Source: Acidovorax sp. (GTDB lineage Bacteria > Pseudomonadota > Gammaproteobacteria > Burkholderiales > Burkholderiaceae_C). Taken from it: DNA of 64,000 nucleotides. The notes beneath the pieces were generated by a model. It worked only from the letters and a program-made list of their open reading frames with translations. It did not search any database and was not told the origin of the DNA. Below are positions 8,820 to 17,201 of the stretch, in pieces (positions within the stretch are counted from its first letter, which is position 1; each line of letters opens with the position of its first letter). The position numbers were made by a program, and so were the translations under genes. The stretch covers positions 1-64,000 of the forward strand of contig NZ_JAJTBB010000089.1 in the NCBI RefSeq assembly GCF_021287135.1, written 5' to 3'.

Positions 8820-9284
8820 ATGCCCACCCTGAACATCAACGGCAAGGACACCGCCGTCAACGCCGACGACTCCACCCCCATCCTCTGGGCCCTGCGCGAC
8901 ACGCTGGGCATGACCGGCACCAAGTTTGGCTGCGGCCAGGCGCTGTGCGGGGCCTGCACGGTGCACCTGAACGGCGCGCCCGTGCGCTCGTGCATCACGC
9001 CCATCTCGGCGGCGGTGGGCCAGAAGATCACCACCATCGAAGCCATTGCCGCCGACGACAAGGTGGGCAAGGCCGTGCACGCCGCCTGGGTGAAGCACGA
9101 CGTGGCCCAGTGCGGCTACTGCCAAAGCGGCCAGATCATGAGCGCCACCGCGCTGCTCAAGGGCAAGAAGAAGCCCACCGACGCCGACATCGACGCGGCC
9201 ATGGCGGGCAACGTGTGCCGTTGCGGCACCTACGTGCGCATCCGCGCCGCCATCCACGACGCCGCCAAGTCGCTGACTGCTTGA
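8820..9284 (+). CDS. iorA: isoquinoline 1-oxidoreductase-type small subunit, (2Fe-2S) protein
   Basis: A 154-residue electron-transfer subunit of a molybdenum hydroxylase. The N-terminal plant-type ferredoxin domain holds Cys38, Cys43, Cys46 and Cys58; the C-terminal helical domain holds the second cluster at Cys98, Cys101, Cys133 and Cys135 ([11 protein letters not shown] and CRCGTYVRI). This two-domain, FAD-less architecture matches IorA and partners with the large subunit encoded 170 bp downstream. The start has GGAG at a good distance. Together with IorB it likely hydroxylates an N-heteroaromatic compound or oxidises an aldehyde; the substrate cannot be read from sequence. Confidence 0.9.
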   Translation: MPTLNINGKDTAVNADDSTPILWALRDTLGMTGTKFGCGQALCGACTVHLNGAPVRSCITPISAAVGQKITTIEAIAADDKVGKAVHAAWVKHDVAQCGYCQSGQIMSATALLKGKKKPTDADIDAAMAGNVCRCGTYVRIRAAIHDAAKSLTA

Positions 9285-9325
9285 GCGGATTTCGAGCACG
9301 CATTACAGCCACGGCCACCCACCAG

Positions 9326-9396
9326 CCGTTCGGGCTGAGCCTGTCGAAGCCAGGGCGCTCCCGGTCGGAGCCCTTCGACAAGCTCAGGGCAAACGG
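9326..9396. repeat. paired inverted GTCGAAG-type repeats
   Basis: Two 24-base elements face each other: CCGTTCGGGCTGAGCCTG... at 9326-9349 and ...CAAGCTCAGGGCAAACGG at 9373-9396, separated by 23 bases. They can form a long stem. Related units occur at 17703-17762 and 17835-17858. The pair lies between iorA and iorB, where a hairpin could affect relative expression of the subunits. Confidence 0.8.
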
Positions 9397-9454
9397 TGGC
9401 GGCAAGGCCGCACCCCCAACACATCGTCAAAACAGTTACGAGCAGGAGAACACC

Positions 9455-11734
9455 ATGCATTTCGACGCTCAAACCGCCCGCAACCACATGCCAAAAGGCC
9501 TGGTAGCGCTGATGGATCAAGCGCAAGGCGCTATCAATACCGAAGCAAATGCCGCCGCCCCCGAGGGCGTGGCACGCCGCACCTTCCTCAAGGCCGCGGC
9601 CGCATCCGGCTTTGCGCTGGGGGCCTACCCGCTGGTGGCTGCCGCGCAGGGTGCAGGGGGTGCGGCAGCGCCCGCCGGGCTCAAGCCTTTCGAGCAGCCC
9701 TCGGCCTTTGTGCGCATTGACACCGATGGCACCGTCACCGTCACCATCAACCGCCTGGACTTCGGCCAGGGCGTTCAAACCGGCCTGCCCATGATCCTGG
9801 CCGAAGAGCTGGACGCCGACTGGAGCCGTGTGCGCAGCGTGCACGGCGACGCCAACCCCGCTTATGCCGACCCGGCCTTTGGCATGCACCTCACGGGCGG
9901 CTCCAACTCTCTCAAGAACTCGTACACCCAGTACCGCGAGCTGGGCGCCCGCACCCGCGCCATGCTGGTGTCTGCCGCCGCAGCGCAGTGGGGTGTGGAC
10001 GCATCCACCCTGCGCACCAACGCAGGCTTTGTGGTGGGCCCCGGCGGCAAAAAATTGAGCTACGGCGCGCTGGCCGAAGCCGCCATGCAGCAGCCCGTGC
10101 CCGAGAAGGTCACCCTCAAGGACCCCAAGCAGTTCCGCATCATCGGCAAGCCCACGGGCCGGCTCGACGCCCAGGCCAAATCCAGCGGCCAGCAAGACTA
10201 CGGCATTGACGTGCGCCTGCCCGGCATGCTCACGGCCGTGGTGGCCCGCCCGCCCGTGTTTGGCGCCAAGGTGAAGTCGCTGGACGACAGCGCTGCCAAA
10301 GCAGTGAAGGGCGTGAAAGCCGTGCTGCGCGTGCCCACCGACCGCGGCGGCGAAGGCGTGGCCGTGATTGCCGAAGGCTACTGGCCCGCCAAACAGGGGC
10401 GCGATGCACTCAAGGTGGAATGGGACACCGCCGGCGTGGAGAAGGCCGATACCGCCCAGCTGCTCACCCAGTACCGCGCCCTGGCCCAGCAAACCGGCAC
10501 CATCGCCATCCCCGCCGATGTGGCCCCGCTGGCCAACGCGCCGCAAAAGATCAGCGCCGAGTTCACCTTTCCGTACCTAGCCCACGCGCCCATGGAGCCG
10601 CTGAACTGCACCGTGAAGCTCGATGGTGACAAAGCCGAGTTGTGGATGGGCACCCAGATGCCCGGCCTGGACGCCATGGCCGCCGCCAAGGTGCTGGGCC
10701 TGCAGCCGCAAAACGTGAAGGTGCACACCCAGATGGCCGGTGGCGGCTTTGGCCGCCGCGCCATCCCCACCAGCGACTACGTGGTGGAAGCCTGCGGCGT
10801 GGCCAAGGCCGCCCGCACCGCCGGCATCGCCGCCCCCGTGCGCACCCTGTGGAGCCGCGAGGACGACATCAAGGGCGGCTACTACCGCCCCATGCACGTG
10901 CACCGCGCCGAGATCGGCTTTGACGCCCAGGGCAACATCCTGGCGTGGGACCACGTCATCGTCGGCCAGTCCATCCTCAAAGGCTCGCCGTTCGAGGCCT
11001 TCATGGTCAAGAACGGCGTGGACGCCACGGCCGTGGAGGGCATGAAAGAGCCCTACGACATCCCCATGCGCCTGTCGGTGCACCACCCGCAGGTCAACGT
11101 GCCCGTGCTGTGGTGGCGCAGCGTGGGCAGCACCCACACCGCCTACGCCATGGAAACCCTGCTGGACGAAGTGGCCCGCGCGACGAAGCAAGACCCCGTG
11201 GCCTACCGCCTGCGCCTGATGGGCGACAAGCACCCCCGCCACAAGGCCGCCCTGCAACTGGCGGTAGACCAGTCCGGCTACGGCAAAAAGAAGCTCGCCG
11301 CAGGCCGCGCCTGGGGCGTGGCGGTGCACGAGTCGTTCAGCTCCGTGGTCGCGTATGTAGTCGAAGCATCGGTGAGCAAGGACGGCACCCCCAAGCTGCA
11401 CACTGTGACGGCCGGCGTGCACTGCAACCTGGCCGTCAACCCCAAGAGCGTGGAAGCCCAGGTGCAGGGCGCAGCGCTGATGGGCTTGTCGATGTGCCTG
11501 CCCGGCGCCGCCATCACCCTGAAGGACGGCGTGGTGGAGCAAAGCAACTTCGGCGACTTCGCCGTGCCCCGCATCACCGACATGCCCCAGGTGGCCGTGC
11601 ACATCGTGCCGAGCGCGGAGCCGCCAACAGGGATGGGCGAGCCTGGGTTGCCGCCGCTGGCGCCCGCGTTTGCGAATGCAGTGGCAAGGTTGACGGGGAA
11701 GACGCCGAGGGAGTTGCCGTTTAAGTTGGCTTGA
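9455..11734 (+). CDS. iorB: isoquinoline 1-oxidoreductase-type large subunit, molybdopterin-binding, Tat-exported
   Basis: A 759-residue molybdopterin cytosine dinucleotide enzyme of the xanthine oxidase superfamily. ATG 9455 follows AGGAG and opens a long N-terminus with a Tat motif, RRTFLKAAAASGFALG, at residues 41-56, so the complex probably works in or at the periplasm. Molybdopterin motifs include DFGQGVQTGLPMILAEELD, AHAPMEPLNC, GGGFGRR (about residues 429-435) and the C-terminal GMGEPGLPPLAPA with the catalytic Glu. No cytochrome subunit follows, so the electron acceptor lies elsewhere. Residues 13-32 overlap a copy of the dispersed repeat, an unusual N-terminal extension ahead of the Tat motif. 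The MocA-like gene at 28322 could make its cofactor. Confidence 0.9.
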   Translation: MHFDAQTARNHMPKGLVALMDQAQGAINTEANAAAPEGVARRTFLKAAAASGFALGAYPLVAAAQGAGGAAAPAGLKPFEQPSAFVRIDTDGTVTVTINRLDFGQGVQTGLPMILAEELDADWSRVRSVHGDANPAYADPAFGMHLTGGSNSLKNSYTQYRELGARTRAMLVSAAAAQWGVDASTLRTNAGFVVGPGGKKLSYGALAEAAMQQPVPEKVTLKDPKQFRIIGKPTGRLDAQAKSSGQQDYGIDVRLPGMLTAVVARPPVFGAKVKSLDDSAAKAVKGVKAVLRVPTDRGGEGVAVIAEGYWPAKQGRDALKVEWDTAGVEKADTAQLLTQYRALAQQTGTIAIPADVAPLANAPQKISAEFTFPYLAHAPMEPLNCTVKLDGDKAELWMGTQMPGLDAMAAAKVLGLQPQNVKVHTQMAGGGFGRRAIPTSDYVVEACGVAKAARTAGIAAPVRTLWSREDDIKGGYYRPMHVHRAEIGFDAQGNILAWDHVIVGQSILKGSPFEAFMVKNGVDATAVEGMKEPYDIPMRLSVHHPQVNVPVLWWRSVGSTHTAYAMETLLDEVARATKQDPVAYRLRLMGDKHPRHKAALQLAVDQSGYGKKKLAAGRAWGVAVHESFSSVVAYVVEASVSKDGTPKLHTVTAGVHCNLAVNPKSVEAQVQGAALMGLSMCLPGAAITLKDGVVEQSNFGDFAVPRITDMPQVAVHIVPSAEPPTGMGEPGLPPLAPAFANAVARLTGKTPRELPFKLA
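9491..9540 (+). repeat. dispersed repeat, copy 4 (within iorB 5' end)
   Basis: AAAAGGCCTGGTAGCGCTGA, spacer, CAAGCGCAAGGCGCTATCAA. Order and spacing match the intergenic copies, but it lies in frame inside the iorB N-terminal region. Confidence 0.5.
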
Positions 11735-11753
11735 GCGGGTGGGATGAAATGAG

Positions 11754-11786
11754 AGCGCCGGGTTTGGGAAAGTCCGGCGCTTTTTT
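11754..11786 (+). terminator. rho-independent terminator after iorB
   Basis: Perfect seven-base stem GCGCCGG/CCGGCGC (11755-11761 with 11774-11780), 12-base loop, then six T. It ends the iorAB transcript, and G+C falls immediately after it. Confidence 0.9.
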
Positions 11787-12222
11787 AGCCCATTCGATTA
11801 CTCCAGCTCAGCGCTCCGGCTATTGCTGAGGTGGTGTTTGGTGAAAAGCCTTCGGCCCGCTTCCAGCGGTACAGGATGTGGTGGAGAGGTGTCTGCAATG
11901 CAGCGGTTGCAGCCCCGTCGTGCACCCTATTCGTCGCACAGCGGTAATTGGACTTGGCGACTGCAGTACGCATGAAGGTCCACTGCACAGTTTTTAGTAG
12001 CCGAAGAACTTTGGGCGACAATCAAATCTGCACCGCTGGCTGTGCATGCCTAGCGCAAACTTTCATTTTTGCCCATTGCCGCCTCAGCAGAGCACGACTT
12101 TAGTGTCCGAAAGCTTCCACTAACGCCCTTGGTAAGTCCCTTGGCGCAGGGAGAGCGTCAGATCTTCCGCCTGCTAGACGTGACAGATATCTGTGTGTTG
12201 CACTTCATTTACAACTTACTAC
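11787..12222. other. non-coding left flank of the low-G+C island
   Basis: About 436 bases with no recognisable gene. G+C drops by eye from roughly 70% to about 50%. The only ORF of any size (78 codons, minus strand, 11785-12021) has no recognisable family and no ribosome site. No integrase, tRNA end or terminal repeat was found; it may hold decayed junction sequence. Confidence 0.5.
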
Positions 12223-13170
12223 TTAACCTGCAGGCCTGGGATTCGTGACCCCGAATGGGATGTGAACCGAAGGCACGACAGAGGAAGTTGCCGCGAGATG
12301 ACCAGATTGATCATCGAAGAAGATGTGCGGCTTCAGTACGCCGAGAACGTTGTGCTTCTCAATGCCGCCAAGAAAGAAGGCATCGTTTGGCATAACACCC
12401 CAACTCTTGAGTGTATTCAACGCACGCTCATGCGAGGGGGCATTTCTAGCCGTCACTACCGAGATGCGTAAACGATTTTTGTACGTGGCGTCGGCTCGGC
12501 GCCTTTCCTCTTCAACTGACTGAATCTTTGCGACTCGAATCAAAAACTGTTGTAACGGCCCTGGGTTGTGGGGCTGCATTATGTTCTTGACTTCGTGCTC
12601 GTGAAACTTGCTGACGTCCTGCGTTTTCTGCATAACCGTCTCAGATTCGTCATCTGCGAGAACTCCGTCAAAGTCAAATGCAATACGCAAACCGGTATCC
12701 CCCTCGTCATCAACGACCGCTGAATCAAGAACTTGGCCGGCTGGATAACTCGCCTCGATCGCTGCCGTCACATCGTCTGCGTCACTCGAAAGGAATAGTG
12801 CAATATTGAGCGCAGGTATGTACTCATACGGCGCCCGACCCTGCATAAATATCGCACGCGTGATGCCCAGGTCATGATGCTCAATGGATTTCATTACCCG
12901 GAGGCCGGTGTCAGGGTCGTTTTTGGATAGTAGAACGACTTCGACCAGTGGATCCTTAGCTGGGTCCGTGCTCAAGTCATTGAGTGATAGCAGTCGACGG
13001 ATGAAGGAGAACGCTATTCCCTTCGCTAGCGGCTTGTTTAGATTCTCCTGCTGAAACTTTCGGTATGACTCTTCGCCTTGGGCGCGGAAGACCGCGTCGG
13101 ATTCGCGCAGATCAAACATCGCGCTAGATGCAACGCCAATGACTAGTCGGTTTTGAAGATCGTAGGCCAT
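12223..13170 (-). CDS. cytosolic 5'-nucleotidase (PF06189-type, NT5C1-like)
   Basis: A 315-residue protein matching the bacterial relatives of cytosolic 5'-nucleotidase I. The N-terminus (LVIGVASSAMFDL...VFRAQGEESYRKFQ) and the central HAD motif DFDGVLADDESE (about residues 165-176, giving the catalytic DxDGV) are typical, as are SVVTARNAPSHERALNTLKSWG and the C-terminal HIFFDDQ. The family dephosphorylates nucleoside monophosphates such as AMP or IMP. It is the third gene of a minus-strand operon, 119 bp after the cupin-like gene. Codon use is much less GC-rich than the flanks, a sign of transfer. In this context it may degrade or tune a nucleotide pool or signal; that part is inference. Confidence 0.85.
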   Translation of the reverse strand: MAYDLQNRLVIGVASSAMFDLRESDAVFRAQGEESYRKFQQENLNKPLAKGIAFSFIRRLLSLNDLSTDPAKDPLVEVVLLSKNDPDTGLRVMKSIEHHDLGITRAIFMQGRAPYEYIPALNIALFLSSDADDVTAAIEASYPAGQVLDSAVVDDEGDTGLRIAFDFDGVLADDESETVMQKTQDVSKFHEHEVKNIMQPHNPGPLQQFLIRVAKIQSVEEERRRADATYKNRLRISVVTARNAPSHERALNTLKSWGVMPNDAFFLGGIEKHNVLGVLKPHIFFDDQSGHLAATSSVVPSVHIPFGVTNPRPAG

Positions 13171-13289
13171 ATCAAGATGCTACCTTTTTGAGTCCTAGCG
13201 GATGAAGGGACTTCTTCGTCCCGGCACGATCCGCCCAATTGCGGTATGGCGGCACTAGGTGCCTTGTGTTGGCGATCAACTACGGGGAG

Positions 13290-13898
13290 TTAGGCCGCGG
13301 CAAACAGCCTTTCGACAACGGCTTCTTCAACGACAGAGCGCTGGTAGGTGTAGCTGTCCAAGCCGGCCTTTGATCCAAGTACCAACGGTGCCTTGGAGGA
13401 AACGTCGTTTGTTACGAGAACGGTGAAGGCGGGGCCACCACCGACTCGACTTGTCTGATGAAGAGTGCCTGCTGTTACCGAGTACGACTCGCCTTCCTTG
13501 AAGACTGAGCGGCCCCGCTCAACCAAGCGGAATAGTTGGTCTGTCTTTATCAAGATGGACTGACCGTCTCGATACTTGGTCTCGTAGACCGAATACTCGT
13601 GTCCAGTCGCACTCGCTTCGTACTCGATGTTTTCGACTGCACCAGACAGGACCCAACTTTGAAACTCAAAGAGGTGATCATGAATCTGGCACTCTGGGGA
13701 CTGCTGAACACCGCCATGTACAGGCCAATAGTGCAGTCTAAGATTAAGGGGGGCCTCCGCGATCAGTGTGCATACGATAAATCCTAGGGGGTGAAAGCGA
13801 AAGGGCGCACGAAGCTCTTGCCTCATTGCAAGCAAATCCGCCAAGCGGATACGACCGCAATCAAGGTCGACGCGAATCTGATCTATAGATATGCTCAT
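13290..13898 (-). CDS. cupin-like protein, unknown function
   Basis: A 202-residue protein with a likely cupin (double-stranded beta-helix) core: a HDHLFEFQSWVLSGAVENIEY segment (about residues 74-94), two possible metal His, a Gly-rich turn, and a distal YSVTAGTLHQTS strand carrying another His. No catalytic family can be named; relatives could be dioxygenases, isomerases or ligand sensors. Its ATG abuts the upstream stop (TGAATG at 13894-13901), so it should be translated by coupling with the membrane protein gene. Lower G+C than surrounding chromosome. The tight coupling suggests the two products act together. Confidence 0.65.
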   Translation of the reverse strand: MSISIDQIRVDLDCGRIRLADLLAMRQELRAPFRFHPLGFIVCTLIAEAPLNLRLHYWPVHGGVQQSPECQIHDHLFEFQSWVLSGAVENIEYEASATGHEYSVYETKYRDGQSILIKTDQLFRLVERGRSVFKEGESYSVTAGTLHQTSRVGGGPAFTVLVTNDVSSKAPLVLGSKAGLDSYTYQRSVVEEAVVERLFAAA

Positions 13899-14879
13899 TC
13901 AGTAGGGGTCACTGGGCGCGTTGACGCAACTAAGAACTCTAGCGAGATTAATTTCGCCTAGCCTCACCTCTTGGAACAGGTCAGCACACTTGATCGCCTC
14001 CCGTAACTTCATTTCATCGATCTGACCGCTGAACTCAATATTGCCGCAGCAAGTCATTTCCCTTGATTGACGCTCAGTCAAACGTACGTCATCCTTATAA
14101 GAGTCATAGAAGTATGTTCCTGCATCGGCTCGGAGCGCTGAAGCCTCTTTTTCTTCCTTTGTTATAACAACATACTGGTCGGCTATGTCGAGTCGGAAAG
14201 CGGAAAAATGATCGACGAAGAAAACTCTGATCCTGAGGAGAGGCTCGGAAAATCGAAATTTTAGGGCGGTAAGAGCTGTTGCTAGTATTTCTTCTTGCAC
14301 TACTTGCCGAGTCCATGCCGTTCCAGACTTTCCTGATTTAAGACTTCTTCGATAGGTCGCATATTCGGAACACAGCGAATCGTTCATTGGATTTAGAACG
14401 CAGATGGTTATGTCTCGACCGATTCCATCTGCCCGTGCTGCCTCTGCGAGCTTGGGAATTGTCGTGGCGCGGGTGTATCTGCCACATGCCCCTTTGAATA
14501 TCCAAGAACGGGTGGCGGATGTGGCGGACTTCAACAGCGGGTTTATCTGTTTCGGTTCGATGACTTCGATTGCGGACCTCTTCACAATATCGGGTTTAAG
14601 CCAAAACACGAATGCGCCAATGAAGACTGCCAGGAGCAATGAGACAACAAGATTATCTAGAAGCGAACCAAAGAGAGCGGCGCCAGTTAGCTTCTGCGCT
14701 GAATCAAAGTATGGGATAACAAAGAAGCGAACGATCAAGGCGAGCGCAAGTACTAGCGCTACCGCGCCAAAGAACGTGCGACGATAGTGTTGCTTAGAAA
14801 GAATTTCGTCCATTGAAGATGTGCTTTTTTGGACTGCCGGTTGAGTCTGCTGGCTCTCCTGCCGCCGGCTTGCAGTCAT
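13899..14879 (-). CDS. two-TM membrane protein with soluble C-terminal domain, unknown function
   Basis: A protein of about 304-345 residues with two close membrane helices (RTFFGAVALVLALALIVRFF and LLDNLVVSLLLAVFIGAFVF) followed by a soluble domain of about 210 residues. That domain has SWIFKGACGRYTRA, ITICVLNPMNDSLCSEYATYRRS and IRVFFVDHFSAFRLDIADQY, a pattern like inactive phospholipase-D-like sensor domains, though no HKD motif is visible. The start is uncertain: ATG 14936, 14879 (AAGGAG 13 bases upstream) or 14813 (no clear ribosome site, best fit to the first helix). It is first in the operon with the cupin-like and nucleotidase genes. I do not recognise the family; the architecture resembles membrane effectors of immune systems. 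Confidence 0.7.
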   Translation of the reverse strand: MTASRRQESQQTQPAVQKSTSSMDEILSKQHYRRTFFGAVALVLALALIVRFFVIPYFDSAQKLTGAALFGSLLDNLVVSLLLAVFIGAFVFWLKPDIVKRSAIEVIEPKQINPLLKSATSATRSWIFKGACGRYTRATTIPKLAEAARADGIGRDITICVLNPMNDSLCSEYATYRRSLKSGKSGTAWTRQVVQEEILATALTALKFRFSEPLLRIRVFFVDHFSAFRLDIADQYVVITKEEKEASALRADAGTYFYDSYKDDVRLTERQSREMTCCGNIEFSGQIDEMKLREAIKCADLFQEVRLGEINLARVLSCVNAPSDPY

Positions 14880-14936
14880 TGCTGCCAGAGGGCTCCTTGA
14901 AGAAATGTAACAGCACCCCTGGGGCTGTTTCAACAT

Positions 14937-15454
14937 GCTGCGTTGGGATGGAATCCGGTGAGGGTCGGAAGACGCTTGTCACGGGGCGCGCAAGCCGTCA
15001 TTTGAGCCAGTAGGCACAGAGCGGCCAATTTCAGAGATTAGGGCAGCCGGTCAGGAGGCGGCGTTCAGCTACAGGTGTTAGCGATTTGCCATTGATGTAC
15101 AGGATTGCGAATGACTCAGATCAGCCTGAAGCCTCCCTGGCGTTGCAGGCCATCCCTATGGATGAAAAGTGCCGCTAGCGCTTTGTAGGTAAGCGCAAGC
15201 AGCTATCAATTTTGCATTGCGGGACTTGGGCGTGTTGGCTGCGATGCCATCCTGCATTTCAATCTGCGCCGATTGCACTCTGCTCCCCAGCGTCCGCTGC
15301 GCCAGCACCGTGTGGGGAGGTTGTATGACAGCTACCTTTTCTCAGCGGGCTGCCGTGGCGTCGCTGGTGCGCGGCATTCAGCACTGCCACAGTCCGCAGA
15401 TTTCCTAGCGACTCCTATTTTTCTTTAGCAATCGCCTCAAATTTCCATAAAACC
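14937..15454. other. intergenic right flank of the low-G+C island
   Basis: About 500 bases between the membrane-protein gene and the Fic gene. It should hold the promoter of the minus-strand operon but I see no convincing -10/-35 pair. It contains one dispersed repeat (15163-15214). No gene is supported; a 63-codon plus-strand ORF (15217-15408) lacks any family signal. Confidence 0.5.
15163..15214 (+). repeat. dispersed repeat, copy 5
   Basis: GAAAAGTGCCGCTAGCGCTT, spacer GTAGGT, AAGCGCAAGCAGCTATCAAT. One of the best-preserved copies, at the right edge of the low-G+C island. Confidence 0.8.
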
Positions 15455-17041
15455 TTATGGCGTAGGCGCCCCATGCCGCGTCATCACTTCTTTCACGGCT
15501 TCCACAATCGCGTCCTGCAGGTGGTGCAGCCGCCCCTCAGGCGCAAAGATGTCCGGCTGGTCGCGGCGCAGTTTGCCGGTCACGGCCCAGCCGTTGCTGC
15601 GGAGGGACGCAATGATGCGGTCGGCATCGGGGTCGGGCATCTCCACCCATTGTTTGATGGCCTCGCGGGCGGCATCGTTGTCGCGCAGGGCGGCGGCTTC
15701 GCGGGCCATTTCGTGGTCTACGGTGTCGCGCAGCAGGTCGCTGAAGTAGCGCACATGGGGGGTGAGGTCGGGGTAGCGCCAGGCGTGCAGGGCGTCTTGC
15801 TCCGCCGCAAAGTGAAAGTCGCTGGTCACGCCGTCGGGGTAGGTGTGCAGGGTGGCAAAGCGGTATTGGCCTTCGTAGCGGCGCATCAGCGGCTTGGAGA
15901 AGGATTCGAGCACGCGGTCATAGGCGGCGCGCCCGGCGGGGGAGCCCGCGATGGTGGCCGACACGGGGATGATGAGGTTGGGCGGCACCGCGCCGTCCGC
16001 CGCCAGCAGGTGGTTGAACAAAAAGCGGTGCACGCGCCCATTGCCGTCTGACAAGGGGTGCAGGTACACAAAGGCGAATGACACGGCCGCAGCGCGTGCG
16101 ACGGTGGCGGTTTCTGCGCTGGTGTCTGCTCGGTCGCGGCGGGTGCTGGCTTCAAAGCTGCGCAGGCCTTGCAGCATGTCTTGCACCGCAGCCGGTGGCG
16201 GCGCGATGTAGTGCACCACCTGCCCTTGAAAGCCCGATTGCCCCACAAACACCGGCGACTGCCGCACGCCCATGCGCAGGGCGGTGCTGCCGAGGATGGC
16301 GGTTTGCAGTTGGGCCAGGCCTTCGGGCTCCAGCGGGGCATCCATGCGGCCGCTCAACTCGCCAATGGCGGCGGCAAAGCGCTTGACGCGGTCGCCTTGC
16401 TCTTGCTCCCGTTCAATGGCAAAGCTGGCGCGCGATTCTTTCAGGGTAAGCCACGCTGCGCTGCGCAGCAGCAGGTCGGCCCCATAGGTGCTGTTCAGCC
16501 GCTCCACGCCAGCCCGCAAGTCGTACAGGTTGCGCTCGGGCTGCGGCCCCAGGTAAATCAGCGGGCAGTAGCTGCGCGGGCCGGGCAGGTTGTTGCGCAC
16601 CTTCCAGCGTTTGTGGTTGGTGGGGCGGGTGGCAGTGAGGTACAGGGCGGGGTCGATGGCATCCACATAGCCCACGTTGGCGCCGGTGTCGGGCGCATGC
16701 AGCGTTTTGCCGGTGAACCATTCGTACAAAAAGGCGGTGCGCCGGGCATAGGCGCCGGTGGGCGCGTCTTGCAGCCAGGCAATGATTTCTTGCGGGTTGA
16801 TGCGCTCAAACACGCGGGAGAAGAACTCGAAGTTCAGCCGCTCGTACTTGAGCCCGAATTCAAAGTGGCCGCGGAAGGTGTCGCTGGGCTGGTATTGCGG
16901 GGTCCAGGTGCGGATTTCGGCCGCCAGATGCAGTTCGGTGCGGTTTTGCGAGCCGATTTGACTGCGCGTGAACAGGGGCTGCACGGGTTCAATGCCCAGC
17001 ATGTCGGCAACGCGCGTAAAGCCCAGGGCAGTGGCAGTCAT
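15455..17041 (-). CDS. Fic family protein, autoinhibited type
   Basis: A 528-residue Fic protein. The active-site loop HPLSDGNGRVHR starts at residue 328 and keeps the catalytic His, Asp, Asn and Arg residues of HxFx(D/E)GNGRxxR, with Leu instead of Phe. Near residue 210 is SFAIERE, matching the (S/T)xxxE inhibitory helix, so an N-terminal intramolecular inhibitor would hold ATP in an unproductive pose (class II Fic). Such enzymes usually AMPylate a protein target. The C-terminal 100 residues look like a winged-helix-like region. No separate antitoxin gene is adjacent, consistent with built-in inhibition. An AT-rich stretch at 17042-17110 should carry the promoter. Target unknown. Confidence 0.85.
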   Translation of the reverse strand: MTATALGFTRVADMLGIEPVQPLFTRSQIGSQNRTELHLAAEIRTWTPQYQPSDTFRGHFEFGLKYERLNFEFFSRVFERINPQEIIAWLQDAPTGAYARRTAFLYEWFTGKTLHAPDTGANVGYVDAIDPALYLTATRPTNHKRWKVRNNLPGPRSYCPLIYLGPQPERNLYDLRAGVERLNSTYGADLLLRSAAWLTLKESRASFAIEREQEQGDRVKRFAAAIGELSGRMDAPLEPEGLAQLQTAILGSTALRMGVRQSPVFVGQSGFQGQVVHYIAPPPAAVQDMLQGLRSFEASTRRDRADTSAETATVARAAAVSFAFVYLHPLSDGNGRVHRFLFNHLLAADGAVPPNLIIPVSATIAGSPAGRAAYDRVLESFSKPLMRRYEGQYRFATLHTYPDGVTSDFHFAAEQDALHAWRYPDLTPHVRYFSDLLRDTVDHEMAREAAALRDNDAAREAIKQWVEMPDPDADRIIASLRSNGWAVTGKLRRDQPDIFAPEGRLHHLQDAIVEAVKEVMTRHGAPTP

Positions 17042-17201
17042 GGCATGTTTTTTCGTCAGAGGTTATTTATTTTGTTATGAAATCTGTATTTTTCCTATAA
17101 ATCTTTATTGATTGGCGCAGGGCGTTGATGTGCGAGGCACCCAGAGCCCGCTGTTCGGGCGCTGGAGCCGCACCTGCGGCGGCCCCATAGAGCAGCCCCG
17201 C

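Noticed and set aside
9326-9396. Possible CRISPR-like repeat pair
   Set aside because: Only two inverted units with no regular spacers or cas genes; belongs to a dispersed repeat class.
11785-12021. 78-codon minus-strand frame at the island edge
   Set aside because: No ribosome site, no family, lies across the tail of the iorB terminator; treated as chance.
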